Shown: positions 53,401 through 62,939, counted from the stretch's first letter. The stretch: 64,000 nucleotides of DNA from an uncultured Pseudokineococcus sp. (GCF_947495735.1 NZ_CANMAA010000005.1:1-64000), one strand, 5' to 3'. The notes: generated by a model from the sequence alone, not told the origin. Numbers and translations are program-made.

Positions 53401-55782
53401 GCGCTGGACGGCCTCGTCGCGCCCGGGGGCGGACTGCTGACCCGGCTCGTCGCCGTCCCGGGGCGCCGGCACGGCCGGGGCGGAGGCGCCCGACGTCGGC
53501 TCGACGGGCCGGCTGGGCGGGTCCTCCGGCTCGGGCTCCGGGTCCGGCTCCGGGTCCGCGGTCGGCTGCGAGCGCGTCGTGGGCTCCGGCGCCGGCTCGG
53601 GCTCCGGCTCGGGCTCCGGCTCGGCGGTCGGCTGGGAGGGCGTCGTGGGCTCCGGCTGCGCGGTGGCCGTCGGCTCGGGCTCCGGCTCGGGGGTGGACCG
53701 GCTGGTGCGCGTGGACTCCGAGGAGCCCGAGGAGCCGGATCCCGACGACTCCGAGGAGTCGGAGGACTCGGAGGAGCTCGAGGACCGGCGCGAGGAGGAG
53801 CTCGAGCGGCTGGTGGAGCCGATGTCGGCGCGCTCGGGGAAGTCGACGACCTCCATGCCGTCGGTCGCCTCCTCCATGTACTCCTGCCAGATGCGGGTCG
53901 GGAACGTGCTCCCGGTGACGGTGCTGACGCCGCCCCACGGCTCCATGCCCTCGCCCTCGGCGGCGTCGGTGTCGAACACCGACACGACGGTGGCCAGCTG
54001 CGGCGTGTACCCCGCGAACCACGCCGACCTGGCGTTGTCCGTGGTGCCGGTCTTGCCCGCGGCGGGGCGGTCGAGGTCGATGGTGCGCCGGACGCCGCCC
54101 TCCTCGACGACCTGCGACAGGGCGTAGGTGGTGTCCGCCATGACGTCCTCGTCGAAGACCCGCTCGGTCTGCGTCGAGCCGCGGTACTGGAGCTCGCCGG
54201 CCCGGGTCACCTCGGCCACGACGTGCGGGGTGGTGCGCACCCCCTGCGCCGCGAAGGTGGCGTAGGCCCGGGCCATGTCGACGACCTTCGGGGACGAGGT
54301 GCCGAGGACGTTGCTCGGGACGGCCAGCAGCTCGGTGGTGCTCTCGGGGAGCCCGGCGCGGGTCGCGACGTCCACCGTGGCCTCCGGGCCGACGTCGATG
54401 TTCAGCGGCACGTAGACCGTGTTCGTCGACGTGACCGTCGCCTGCACGAGGCTCTGCCGGCCCTGGCTCTCGTTCCCGAAGTTCTGGACCCGCCACGGGT
54501 CGCCGTCCTCGTCGGGGTAGTCGCTGAAGTACCGCGGGCTGTCCCCGCTGTAGCGGGTGCGCAGCGACATCCCGTCCTCGAGCGCGGCCACGAGCGTGAA
54601 CGGCTTGAAGATGGAGCCGGCCTGCACGTTCTCCTGGGTCGCCACGTTGAGCTGGCGGTCGAGGTAGTCGGGGCCGCCGTACATGGCGCGCACGGCACCG
54701 GTGGCGGGATCGATCGAGACGAGCGCCGCCACGACGCCCTCGGGCCGGTCCTCGGACGGGAAGGCGTCCTCGTCGTCCATCGCCGCGACGGCGGCCTCCT
54801 GCATCCGCGCGTCGAACGTCGTGGTGATCGTGAGGCCGCCGCCGTCCAGCTCGTCCTCGCTGAAGCCGCCGGTCGTCGTCAGCTCGTCGCGGACGGCCTG
54901 CAGGAGGTAGCCCCCGGGGCCGCCGTAGGTGCGCGGCTTCGGCGGCTCGATGGTCTCCGGGAGGGCGAGCCCGCTGCGCGCCGCAGGACCGATGGCGCCC
55001 GTCTCGACCATGCCGTCGACGACGTACTCCCAGCGCTGCTGGGCCGCCCCGGGGTCGACGGCCGGGTCGAACGCCGACGGCGAGGGCACGATGCCGGCCA
55101 GGAGCGCGGCCTGCGACGTGTCGAGCTGGCCGACGTCGACGCCGAAGTAGGCCCGCGAGGCCTCCTGGATGCCGTAGGCGCCGCGGCCGTAGTAGATGGT
55201 GTTGAGGTAGTCGGTGAGGATCTGGTCCTTCTCGAGCTCCTGGTCGACCTTGAGCGCGATGAAGGCCTCGCGGACCTTGCGCTGCAGCGACCGGGTGTCG
55301 TCACCGGTGTAGTAGTTCTTCACGTACTGCTGGGTGATGGTGGAACCGCCCTGCGTGGCGTTGCCCCGCACGTTCGAGACGAAGGCGCGCACGATGCTCG
55401 TCGGGGAGACGCCGCGGTTGTCGTAGAAGCTGCGGTCCTCCGCGGCGATGATGGCGTCGCGCACGTCCTGGGGGATCTCCTCCGTCTCCACCGGGGTGCG
55501 GTTGAGGTCGGCGAAGGTGCCCAGCTCCGTCGTGCCGTCGGAGTAGTAGACGGTCGTCGTGGCCTTCTGGCCCAGCTCGGTGGGCTCGGGGATCTCGGTC
55601 GTCGCGTACCCGACGGCGAAGGCCGCCCCGCCCAGCACGATCCCGGCGACCAGGAGGCTGCCGAGCACCAGCAGCACGCGGCGCCCCAGGGAGCGCCGCG
55701 GGCGGCGCGGGGCAGCTCCGCCGCGGCGGGCGGAGCCTCCGGGTCGGCGGGCGGGCGGGTTCGGGCGGGAGCCTCGTGCCAC
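53395..55782 (-). CDS. Class A penicillin-binding protein (transglycosylase/transpeptidase)
   Basis: A 795-residue bifunctional peptidoglycan synthase. A basic head (1-35) precedes one TM helix (about 36-58). The GT51 transglycosylase has Glu115 in AAEDRSFYDNRGV and QGGSTITQQYVKNYY (about 145-159). The transpeptidase has Ser390-x2-Lys393 in AGSIFKPFT, Ser452-x-Asn454 in STN, and KTGTT. The last 150 residues are a Ser-rich stretch and PEPEPEPTP repeats, an extended extracellular tail. GTG 55782 with GAGGGA upstream. It builds cell-wall glycan with MurJ-delivered lipid II. Confidence 0.95.
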   Translation of the reverse strand: MARGSRPNPPARRPGGSARRGGAAPRRPRRSLGRRVLLVLGSLLVAGIVLGGAAFAVGYATTEIPEPTELGQKATTTVYYSDGTTELGTFADLNRTPVETEEIPQDVRDAIIAAEDRSFYDNRGVSPTSIVRAFVSNVRGNATQGGSTITQQYVKNYYTGDDTRSLQRKVREAFIALKVDQELEKDQILTDYLNTIYYGRGAYGIQEASRAYFGVDVGQLDTSQAALLAGIVPSPSAFDPAVDPGAAQQRWEYVVDGMVETGAIGPAARSGLALPETIEPPKPRTYGGPGGYLLQAVRDELTTTGGFSEDELDGGGLTITTTFDARMQEAAVAAMDDEDAFPSEDRPEGVVAALVSIDPATGAVRAMYGGPDYLDRQLNVATQENVQAGSIFKPFTLVAALEDGMSLRTRYSGDSPRYFSDYPDEDGDPWRVQNFGNESQGRQSLVQATVTSTNTVYVPLNIDVGPEATVDVATRAGLPESTTELLAVPSNVLGTSSPKVVDMARAYATFAAQGVRTTPHVVAEVTRAGELQYRGSTQTERVFDEDVMADTTYALSQVVEEGGVRRTIDLDRPAAGKTGTTDNARSAWFAGYTPQLATVVSVFDTDAAEGEGMEPWGGVSTVTGSTFPTRIWQEYMEEATDGMEVVDFPERADIGSTSRSSSSSRRSSSSSESSDSSESSGSGSSGSSESTRTSRSTPEPEPEPTATAQPEPTTPSQPTAEPEPEPEPEPAPEPTTRSQPTADPEPDPEPEPEDPPSRPVEPTSGASAPAVPAPRDGDEPGQQSAPGRDEAVQRP

Positions 55783-56134
55783 GGGTGTCTGTCCCTCGGT
55801 CTTCCTCGTCGGCGTCGGTCGCGTGCGGTCGCCCCGGCCGGGGCTGGCGGGGGACGCGGGCGTCCTCCGGCGGCGAGCGGTCCTCGCCTCGAGCGGTGCG
55901 CCCGCTCGCGTCCTGCTGGGCCGGTGGGAGCCGACCCCCGGAGCCACCACCCGTCCGGGTGATCGGCGCCACGGGGCTCCTGCTTGAGCGCCGCAGCGCG
56001 CCGGTCGGCGCACCGCGCAGGGGCCGCAGCCGAGTCGAGAGTATGCGCACCCGCGCTGGGCGCTTCCTGACCGTCCGGTGCGGGAAGGGCGGGCAGCGGT
56101 GCCCGGCGGCGGCGCCGGGGGCCAGGATGGCCGC
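55783..56134. other. Divergent intergenic region
   Basis: About 350 nt between the class A PBP (minus) and the MFS transporter (plus). No gene is supported. The only AT-containing hexamer cluster is CATACTCTC on the minus strand around 56040, a possible -10 region for the PBP gene. Confidence 0.4.
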
Positions 56135-57652
56135 GTGAGCGCCCGACCGCGCCGGGGTCGCCGGGAGCCGCGGGACGCCGAGAGCTCCGGGGGCGCGACG
56201 GCGCGGGACCTGCGGCCGCGGCCCGTCCCCGCCGGCCCCGTCCCCGCGAGCGCCATCCCCCCGGGCGCCGTCCCCCCGGGCGCCGTCCCCGCGGGGTCGG
56301 CCGGGCTCGCGGCGCTCCCCCGCCTCCTGCGCGGGCGCGACCTGCGCCGGCTGCTGCTGGTGCGCCTGCTCTCGCAGTCCGGGGACGGCGCCTTCCAGCT
56401 GGGCCTCGCGGGGCTCCTGCTGTTCTCCCCCGAGCGCGCCCCGACGCCGCTGGCCGTCGCCGGGCTGCTGGCGCTCGTGCTGCTGCCCTACACGCTGGTG
56501 GGCCCCCTCGTGGGGACCCTGCTGGACCGGTGGCGGCGGCGCACCGTCCTCGTCGTCGCCGGGGTGGCGCGGGCCGCTGCCGTCCTCGGGACCGCCGCCG
56601 TCGTCCTCGGCGGCTCCGCGGCCCAGGGAGCCCTGCTGGTGCCCGCGGTCCTGCTCGTGCTGAGCGTCAACCGCCTCGTCCTCGCCGCCCTGGGCGCCGG
56701 GCTGCCCGCCGTCGTCGCCGGCCGGGACCTCGTCCTGGCCAGCGCCGTCGTCCCGACGGTCGGCACGCTCGCCCTGGCGCTGGGGGCCGGGGCCGGCACC
56801 GTCCTGCGCGTGGTCGCGGGCGCCGGGCCGACCGCCGACGGCCTCGTGCTGGCCCTGGCGGCGACCCTCGTGGGCGCCTCCGCGCTCGCCGCGCTGCGCC
56901 TGCCGCCGTCGGCGCTGGGCGGCGGGTCGGGGACCACCGACGGGTCGGGGACCGCCGACGGGTCGGGGGCCGGGGACCCGGCGGGGGCCGGGGTCGGCGC
57001 CGGTACGTCCGCCGGCGCGGGGCGCGCCGTCGCCGAGCTCCGCGACGGGCTCCGCCACCTCGCGCACCGACCGGCCGCCGCCCGCGCCGTCGCGGCGCTG
57101 GGGGCGTCGCGGGTCGCCTACGGGGTGCTCGTCGTCCTGGTCGTCGTGCTCGCGCGGACCCGGCTGGCCCCCCGGGACGACCCGGACGCCGCCCTGGCGC
57201 TCACCGGCCTGGTGCTCGGCGGCGTCTCGGTCGGCATCGCCGCCGCCGTCGCGACGACGCCGAGCGGCGCCGCCCGCCTCGGCCCCCGGCGGTGGGGCGC
57301 CGGGTGCCTCGCGCTGGGCGCCCTCGCGGCGACGGCCCTGGCGCTCGCCCTGCCCGGCGGGGGCGCGACCGCCCTCCTCGCCGGCGCCGCCGCCCTGGGG
57401 CTCAGCGGCCAGGGGCTGAAGATCTGCGTCGACGCCGTCGTGCTGCGCTCGGCCGGCGAGCGCCACCGCGGGCGCGTCGTCGCCGTCCACGACGCCGTCT
57501 TCAACGGCTGCTTCGTGCTCGGGGCGCTGCTCGCGGCGCTCGTCCTGCCGCTCGGACCCTCGGACGCCGCCGTGGCCGCGCTGCTGCTGCCGCTCGCCGC
57601 GCTCCTGGCCGGGGCGGCGCTGCTGCTCGCGCGCTCGCCGGAGGCCGCCTGA
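56135..57652 (+). CDS. MFS transporter
   Basis: A 505-residue membrane transporter. After a Pro/Arg-rich head (1-65) come about twelve hydrophobic segments. The loop after TM2 carries the MFS motif GPLVGTLLDRWRRRTVLVV (about 127-145). The central loop (about 262-300) has 18-nt DNA repeats coding for GSGTTD GSGTAD GSGAGD. The substrate is unknown; the family exports drugs or metabolites by proton exchange. GTG 56135 with AGGATG before it. Convergent with pcnA across a long inverted repeat. Confidence 0.85.
   Translation: MSARPRRGRREPRDAESSGGATARDLRPRPVPAGPVPASAIPPGAVPPGAVPAGSAGLAALPRLLRGRDLRRLLLVRLLSQSGDGAFQLGLAGLLLFSPERAPTPLAVAGLLALVLLPYTLVGPLVGTLLDRWRRRTVLVVAGVARAAAVLGTAAVVLGGSAAQGALLVPAVLLVLSVNRLVLAALGAGLPAVVAGRDLVLASAVVPTVGTLALALGAGAGTVLRVVAGAGPTADGLVLALAATLVGASALAALRLPPSALGGGSGTTDGSGTADGSGAGDPAGAGVGAGTSAGAGRAVAELRDGLRHLAHRPAAARAVAALGASRVAYGVLVVLVVVLARTRLAPRDDPDAALALTGLVLGGVSVGIAAAVATTPSGAARLGPRRWGAGCLALGALAATALALALPGGGATALLAGAAALGLSGQGLKICVDAVVLRSAGERHRGRVVAVHDAVFNGCFVLGALLAALVLPLGPSDAAVAALLLPLAALLAGAALLLARSPEAA
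56921..56974. repeat. 18-nt tandem repeat inside the MFS gene
   Basis: Three units starting at 56921, 56939 and 56957 (core GACGGGTCGGGGACCGCC), in frame, encoding GSGTTD-like hexapeptides in the central cytoplasmic loop. A second, shorter 15-nt repeat near 56250-56290 encodes PPGAV units in the N-terminal head. Confidence 0.85.
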
Positions 57653-57753
57653 CCGACCGGACCGGTCGCCCCCCGGCTCGTCGAGCCCGCGCCGGCCGAG
57701 GCCGCCCACCGAGCCCCCGACCGAGCCCCCGAGGAGCACTTCGCCGAGCCCTC

Positions 57754-57816
57754 CGTCGAGATGGAGGTCTGCGTCAGCCGACCGGCGCGTCGGGACCCCA
57801 GACCTCCATCTCGACG
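57754..57816. repeat. 18-bp perfect inverted repeat between convergent genes
   Basis: CGTCGAGATGGAGGTCTG at 57754-57771 is perfectly complementary to 57799-57816, with a 27-nt loop. The arms are much less GC-rich (about 60%) than the surrounding DNA. It may be a shared terminator of the MFS gene and pcnA, or a copy of a dispersed repeat. Confidence 0.85.
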
Positions 57817-57825
57817 CGCGCCGCG

Positions 57826-59397
57826 CTACTGCGGCGGGGACTCCGGCTGCTGCGACTCCGACTCCGACTCCTGGGACTCCGACTGCTGGGCCCACCACGC
57901 GAGCAGCTCGGCGCGCGCGGCCTCCTCGCCGAGCGGTCCGCGGTCCAGCCGCAGCTCCAGCAGGTGGCGGTAGGCGCGGCCGACGACGGGACCGGGTCGC
58001 GTGGCGAGGGTCGCCATGATCTGCGCGCCGTCCAGGTCGGGGCGCACGGCGGCGAGCTCCTCGGCCGCCTGGAGCTCGACGACGCGCTGCTCGAGGGAGT
58101 CGTAGGCGGCCGCGAGGCGGGCCGCCTTGCGGGCGTTGCGCGTCGTGGAGTCCGAGCGGGTCAGCTTGTGCAGCCGGGGCAGCAGCGGACCCGCGTCGGT
58201 GACGTAGCGCCGCACGGCCGAGTCGGTCCACTCCCCGCCGGAGTAGCCGTGGAAGCGCAGGTGCAGCTCGACCAGCCGGGCCACCGCCTTGGTGGTCGCG
58301 GTGTCGAAGCGCAGCGCCTTCATCCGCTTCGCCGTCATCTTGGCGCCCACCACCTCGTGGTGGTGGAAGCTCACGCCGCCGCCGCTCTCGAACCGTCGCG
58401 TCGCCGGCTTGCCGATGTCGTGCAGGAGCGCCGCCAGGCGGAGCACGAGGTCCGGCCCCGGGACGTCGCCGCCGGGGCCGTCCTCGAGGTCGATGGCCTG
58501 CTCGAGCACGGTGAGCGTGTGCTCGTAGACGTCCTTGTGGCGGTGGTGCTCGTCGATCTCCAGCTGCAGCGCGGGCAGCTCCGGCAGCACGCGCTCGGCG
58601 AGGCCCGTGCCGACGAGGAGCTCCAGCCCCTCCCGCGGGTGCGCCCCGAGCAGCAGCTTCTCCAGCTCGACCCGCACGCGCTCGGCCGAGACGATGCCGA
58701 TGGTCGACGCCCGCTCGGTCATCGCCTCGACGACGGCCGGGGCCACGCGCAGCCCGAGGGTCGAGGCGAAGCGCGCGGCCCGCAGCATCCGCAGGGGGTC
58801 GTCGGCGAAGGACTCCTCCGGCGAGCGCGGGGTGTGCAGCGCGCGGTGGGCGAGGTCGCGCAGCCCGTCGCACGGGTCGACGAAGGCACCGTCGGGCAGC
58901 CGCACGGCCATCGCGTTGACCGTGAAGTCGCGGCGCACCAGGTCCTCGTCGAGGGAGTCCCCGAACTCGACGACGGGCTTGCGGCTCTCCCGGTCGTAGA
59001 GGTCGGTGCGGTACGTCGTCACCTCGACGACGACGTCTCCCCGACGGGCCCCGATCGTGCCGAAGGCGGCGCCGACGTCCCAGGTGGCGTCGCCCCAGGC
59101 CGCGAGCAGCCGGGCGGTCACCTCGGGGCGGGCGCTGGTGGTGAGGTCCAGGTCGACGTCCGCCGGGCCGGTGAGGCGGCCGAGCAGCGCGTCGCGGACC
59201 GGGCCGCCGACGAGCGCCAGCTCGTGCCCGGCCTCGGCGAAGACGCGGCCCAGCTCCACCGCGCCGGGGGCGAAGTCGAGGAGCGCGGCGACCGCGGCGT
59301 CGCGCGCGCCGGCGACGGCGGCGCCCACGCCGGCACCAGCGCTCCCGGGGCTCCCGGGGGCGGGACCGGAGGCGTCGACGGCGGCTGGCTCGGGCAC
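57826..59397 (-). CDS. pcnA: CCA tRNA nucleotidyltransferase
   Basis: A 523-residue class II nucleotidyltransferase that adds or repairs the 3' CCA of tRNAs. The polymerase head has LVGGPVRDALLGRLTGPADVDLDLTT in the pieces LVGGPVRDALL and DVDLDLTT (about 63-88; catalytic Asp pair), RRDFTVNAMAVRL and DPLRMLRAARFASTLG. The C-terminal half has an HD domain (LAALLHDIGKPATRRF, FHHHEVVGAKM). A Gln/Ser/Glu-rich tail ends the protein. The frame opens at 59532; GTG 59397 fits the family start better. First of the origin-proximal pcnA / NUDIX / DUF6049 / murJ block. Confidence 0.92.
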   Translation of the reverse strand: MPEPAAVDASGPAPGSPGSAGAGVGAAVAGARDAAVAALLDFAPGAVELGRVFAEAGHELALVGGPVRDALLGRLTGPADVDLDLTTSARPEVTARLLAAWGDATWDVGAAFGTIGARRGDVVVEVTTYRTDLYDRESRKPVVEFGDSLDEDLVRRDFTVNAMAVRLPDGAFVDPCDGLRDLAHRALHTPRSPEESFADDPLRMLRAARFASTLGLRVAPAVVEAMTERASTIGIVSAERVRVELEKLLLGAHPREGLELLVGTGLAERVLPELPALQLEIDEHHRHKDVYEHTLTVLEQAIDLEDGPGGDVPGPDLVLRLAALLHDIGKPATRRFESGGGVSFHHHEVVGAKMTAKRMKALRFDTATTKAVARLVELHLRFHGYSGGEWTDSAVRRYVTDAGPLLPRLHKLTRSDSTTRNARKAARLAAAYDSLEQRVVELQAAEELAAVRPDLDGAQIMATLATRPGPVVGRAYRHLLELRLDRGPLGEEAARAELLAWWAQQSESQESESESQQPESPPQ

Positions 59398-59593
59398 CCT
59401 GGAGAGGGTGCCAGACCCGCGGGAGCGCGCCGGACGGCGCGAGCCCGGCCGCACCGGTCCCGCCGGGGTCGCCGGCCGGCGGCGCGCGAGGTCCGGCGGC
59501 GCCCCGGCGAGACCGTGTGACAGGTCGGTCACGACCGGCGCCCGCCCCCTCGCGGCACCGGATCACCGCAGGTCGCGTCGTTACAGTGCAGGC

Positions 59594-60253
59594 ATGTCCG
59601 CCTCCTCCGGCCGTCCGCTGCCGCGGGCGCGTGCGCCGAGGGAGGACCTGTCCGACGCCGTCGAGGGCGCTGGCGCCGCAGCCCCGGCCGACGTCGCGGC
59701 GGTCGAGCTCTCGGGGACGGGCGCACCCCGCACGGGGCAGCGGCGCGCCGAGGGCGCTCCCGCCCACCGGACGCCCCAGGCCCCCCGCGCCCGCGGGAGC
59801 CGCGCCCGGGGCGCCACCGTGGAGGAGACCTCCGCCGGCGGGCTCGTCGTCCGCGAGGCCGGGGGCGTGGCGCAGGTGGCGCTCATCGCCCGCGTCAACC
59901 GGGCCGGTCGGCTCGAGTGGTGCCTGCCCAAGGGCCACCTCGAGGGCGAGGAGACCCCGGTCGAGGCCGCCGTGCGCGAGATCGCCGAGGAGACCGGCAT
60001 CCTCGGCGAGCCCGTGCGCCCGCTGGGGACCATCGACTACTGGTTCACCGCGGAGGGCCGGCGCATCCACAAGACGGTGCACCACTTCCTGCTCCGCGCG
60101 ACCGGCGGGCGCCTCGGGGTGGAGGGCGACCCGGACGCCGAGGCCGTCGAGGCGGCGTGGGTGCCCGCCCCCGAGCTCGAGCGCCGCCTGGCCTTCCCCA
60201 ACGAGCGCCGCATCGCCCGGGCGGCCGGGGACCTGCTCGGCGACGGTGGCTGA
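59594..60253 (+). CDS. NUDIX hydrolase
   Basis: A 219-residue hydrolase of nucleoside-diphosphate-linked compounds. An Ala/Arg-rich head (1-75) precedes the NUDIX domain; the box is GHLEGEETPVEAAVREIAEETGI (pieces GHLEGEETPVEAAVRE and IAEETGI; G-x5-E-x7-REUxEExGU). Strands before (EETSAGGLVVRE) and after (PLGTIDYWFTAEGRRIHKTV) fit the family in the actinobacterial pcnA neighbourhood. ATG 59594. The gene starts 196 nt from the divergent pcnA and overlaps the DUF6049 gene by 8 nt. Confidence 0.92.
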   Translation: MSASSGRPLPRARAPREDLSDAVEGAGAAAPADVAAVELSGTGAPRTGQRRAEGAPAHRTPQAPRARGSRARGATVEETSAGGLVVREAGGVAQVALIARVNRAGRLEWCLPKGHLEGEETPVEAAVREIAEETGILGEPVRPLGTIDYWFTAEGRRIHKTVHHFLLRATGGRLGVEGDPDAEAVEAAWVPAPELERRLAFPNERRIARAAGDLLGDGG

Positions 60254-62939
60254 GCGGGCGCCCGGTCGCGCCACCGCTGCCCTCGTCGCCCTCGGGGCGG
60301 GGGGCGCGATGGCGCTCGGCGCCGTCGTCCCCGCGCGCGCGGCGGCCCCCCCGGCGCCGTCGCCGGCGCCGTCGCCGGCGCCGTCGCCGTCCCCGAGCCC
60401 CGTCCCCCAGGACGCCCCCGCCCCCGCGGACGCCCGGGACGACGTCACGGTCGAGATCACCGAGCTGCGCAGCACCCCCCTGGCGCCGGACGACGTCCTG
60501 TCCGTCGGCGTGCGCGTCGTCAACGGCACGGACGAGCCCGCCGAGGCGCTCACCGCCGAGCTGCGCCTGCAGCGCGAGGTGCTCGCCACCCGCGACGCCG
60601 TGGCGGCGTGGAGCACGGCCCCGGCCGACGCCGCCGCGGGAGCGGTCGTGCTGGGGGCTCCGCTGCTGCGCCCGCTGGCGCCCGGCACCGCCCGCGAGCT
60701 CGTCCTGAGCGTCCCCGCCGAGGACCTCGGCCTCCCCGACCCCGCCGACGGCTGGGGACCGCGGGGTCTGGCGGTCGACGTCGTCGACGCCCGGGGGTCG
60801 CGCCTGGACGCCGACCGCGGCCTCGTCGTCTGGTACCCCGCCGAGGGCGAGGGCGACGGCCTCCCCGGTGCCGAGGACCCCGTGCGCGTGAGCGTCGTCG
60901 TCCCGCTGACCGGCGCGGCGCCCGACGTCGCGACGGCCCTGGTGCCGGACGAGACCATGAGCCGCCTCGTCGACGGCGACGAGCCCGGCTCGGGCAGCGG
61001 GCGGCTGGGGCGCCTGCTCGCCGTGGCCGACCGGCCGGGCACGACCTGGGCGCTCGACCCGCTGCTGCTGGACTCCTCCCAGCCCTCACCCTCCTCGCCG
61101 GCGCCCGCCGCGCCGGCCGAGGAGCCCGCCGCCGAGGAGGACCCGTCCGCCCAGGAGGACCCGTCCGCCCAGGAGGAGCCCGCCGGCGAGGGCGAGGACG
61201 CCCCGGCTCCCGACGCGGGGTCCGCCGAGGCGGAGCCCGAGGACCTCGACGAGCCGGCGGACCTCGACGAGCCGGCGGACGCCGAGCAGGAGGCCGGTGA
61301 CGAGCCGGCGGACGCCGACGAGCTCCCCGCGGTCCCGAGCGGCGCGCGCCTCGCGCCGGGTGCCGCCTCCCCGACCGCGGGCGTCGCGGCCTGGCGCGCG
61401 GCCCTGCTCGCCGCCGCCCCCGGGCACGAGGTGCTCGCGCTCCCCCGGGGCGACACCGACCTGCTCTCCGTGGCGGACGCCGAGCGGCCCGAGGTGTGGC
61501 TGGGCGGGCTCCGGCAGGCCGCGGCCTCCCTCGAGCGCGCCGGGCTGCCGCTGGCCGAGCCGGACGCCACCGGCGCGGGCGTGCGCGCCGACGTCGTGTG
61601 GCCGGCCCGCGGCCAGCTCGACGGGGACGCCGCGGACCTGGCCGCCCGCGGCGGGGCCCGCGGCGTCGTCGTGGCCGAGACCCTGCTGGCCGCGGGCGTG
61701 CCGGACGCCGCCCCGGGCCCCCCCGCGGACGGCGTCGTGCCGCTCGCCGCGGGCAGCGGCGAGGACGCCCCCGAGGAGCAGCGGCTGTCGGGCCTCGTCG
61801 TGGACGGGCGGCTGTCGTCGGTCCTGGCGGCGGCGGGCGCCCCGGTCGGCGGCCGGGTCCCGGCCGAGCCGCCCCAGCTCGTCGGGGCGCGCCTGCTCGC
61901 CGAGACGGCGGCGCTGGCGCTGGAGGAGCCCGGCTCCGCCCCGTCCCGGCACGCGCTCGTCGTCGCGCCGCGCGCCTGGGACGTCGGCGCGGCCGAGGGG
62001 ACGGCGGCCCTCGAGGCGCTCACCGGGGCGCCGTGGACGACGCCGGCCCCCGTCTCCGCGCTGCTCACCGGCGACGTCGCCCGGGGCACCGCCGCCGCCC
62101 TGCCCCCCGACGCCGACGGCGCCCCGCCGGCGCCCCTGGACGCCGACGTGCTCGCGGCGGCGGCCGACTCGGTGGACGTGGCCGACGGGCTGCGGGGGAC
62201 GCTCACCGACGCCTCCCCGCTGGTGGCCGCGCGCCTGCGCGCCGTGGCGGCCGCGGCGCTCGCCCAGCGGTCCGTGGACGACTGGGCCGCGAGGGTCGAG
62301 GCCGCGGTGGCCGACGTGACCGCGCTGGCCGGCGGGGTCCGGCTGCTGCAGGGCGGCACCGTGACCGTGGTCGGCGCGGAGACCTCCGTGCCGGTCACGG
62401 TGGCCAACGGCCTCGAGCAGGCGGTCGAGGTCGTCGTCACCGCCCGGGCGCCGTCACCGCGCGTGCGCGTCCTGCGGGACGTCCCGGCGACCGTCGCCGC
62501 CGGCTCCCGCAGCCAGGTGCTGGTCCCGGTCGAGGCCGTCGGCGGGGGGGACACCGAGCTCCGCATCCAGCTCCGGAGCCCCGACGGCGAGCAGCTCGGC
62601 CAGCAGGTCGTCGTGCCCGTCCAGGTCCGGCTGGAGTGGGCGGAGTGGGGCACCGCCGGCGTCGCGGCGCTCGGCGGCGTGGTGCTCGTCGCCGGCCTGG
62701 TGCGCAGCGTCCGCCGGGTCCGCCACCGGCCGCCGGGCTCGGGGCCGCGCGTCCCCCCGGGCGCCGGCCCCCCGCCGGACCACGCGGCGCGGGGCGGCTC
62801 ACCGCCCGGTGAGCCCGGCGACGACCCCCGCCGGCCGCCGCCGGGCGACCGGCGGACCGCGCGCACCAGCCTCCCGACCTCCCCCCAGCCCCAGGACGGG
62901 GGCGCCCGCCCGGGCGCGCCCGCCGAGGAGACCCGATGA
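60246..62939 (+). CDS. DUF6049 family secreted/membrane-anchored protein
   Basis: An 897-residue exported protein. Signal peptide (1-33), then a PAPS repeat, a beta-rich domain (about 60-200), and an acidic insert (about 280-360) made of Glu/Asp/Ala/Pro repeats. The middle and C-terminal parts keep the DUF6049 wording (WALDPLLLDS, APGHEVLALPRGDTDLLSVAD, VANGLEQAVEVVV). One TM helix lies near 803-825 and a Pro/Arg-rich cytoplasmic tail follows. It is conserved between NUDIX and murJ in actinobacteria and is thought to take part in wall or lipid II processes; function is not established. GTG 60246 overlaps NUDIX; stop overlaps murJ (ATGA). Confidence 0.88.
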   Translation: MAERAPGRATAALVALGAGGAMALGAVVPARAAAPPAPSPAPSPAPSPSPSPVPQDAPAPADARDDVTVEITELRSTPLAPDDVLSVGVRVVNGTDEPAEALTAELRLQREVLATRDAVAAWSTAPADAAAGAVVLGAPLLRPLAPGTARELVLSVPAEDLGLPDPADGWGPRGLAVDVVDARGSRLDADRGLVVWYPAEGEGDGLPGAEDPVRVSVVVPLTGAAPDVATALVPDETMSRLVDGDEPGSGSGRLGRLLAVADRPGTTWALDPLLLDSSQPSPSSPAPAAPAEEPAAEEDPSAQEDPSAQEEPAGEGEDAPAPDAGSAEAEPEDLDEPADLDEPADAEQEAGDEPADADELPAVPSGARLAPGAASPTAGVAAWRAALLAAAPGHEVLALPRGDTDLLSVADAERPEVWLGGLRQAAASLERAGLPLAEPDATGAGVRADVVWPARGQLDGDAADLAARGGARGVVVAETLLAAGVPDAAPGPPADGVVPLAAGSGEDAPEEQRLSGLVVDGRLSSVLAAAGAPVGGRVPAEPPQLVGARLLAETAALALEEPGSAPSRHALVVAPRAWDVGAAEGTAALEALTGAPWTTPAPVSALLTGDVARGTAAALPPDADGAPPAPLDADVLAAAADSVDVADGLRGTLTDASPLVAARLRAVAAAALAQRSVDDWAARVEAAVADVTALAGGVRLLQGGTVTVVGAETSVPVTVANGLEQAVEVVVTARAPSPRVRVLRDVPATVAAGSRSQVLVPVEAVGGGDTELRIQLRSPDGEQLGQQVVVPVQVRLEWAEWGTAGVAALGGVVLVAGLVRSVRRVRHRPPGSGPRVPPGAGPPPDHAARGGSPPGEPGDDPRRPPPGDRRTARTSLPTSPQPQDGGARPGAPAEETR
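60351..60386. repeat. 12-nt tandem repeat in the DUF6049 gene
   Basis: Three identical 12-nt units (CCGGCGCCGTCG) starting at 60351, 60363 and 60375 encode PAPS repeats just after the signal peptide. Confidence 0.85.
61137..61277. repeat. Two 18-nt tandem repeats in the DUF6049 acidic insert
   Basis: Units at 61137 and 61155 (GAGGACCCGTCCGCCCAG, identical) and at 61242 and 61260 (GACCTCGACGAGCCGGCG, identical). They code for EDPSAQ and DLDEPA hexapeptides in an acidic loop of the protein. Confidence 0.85.
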
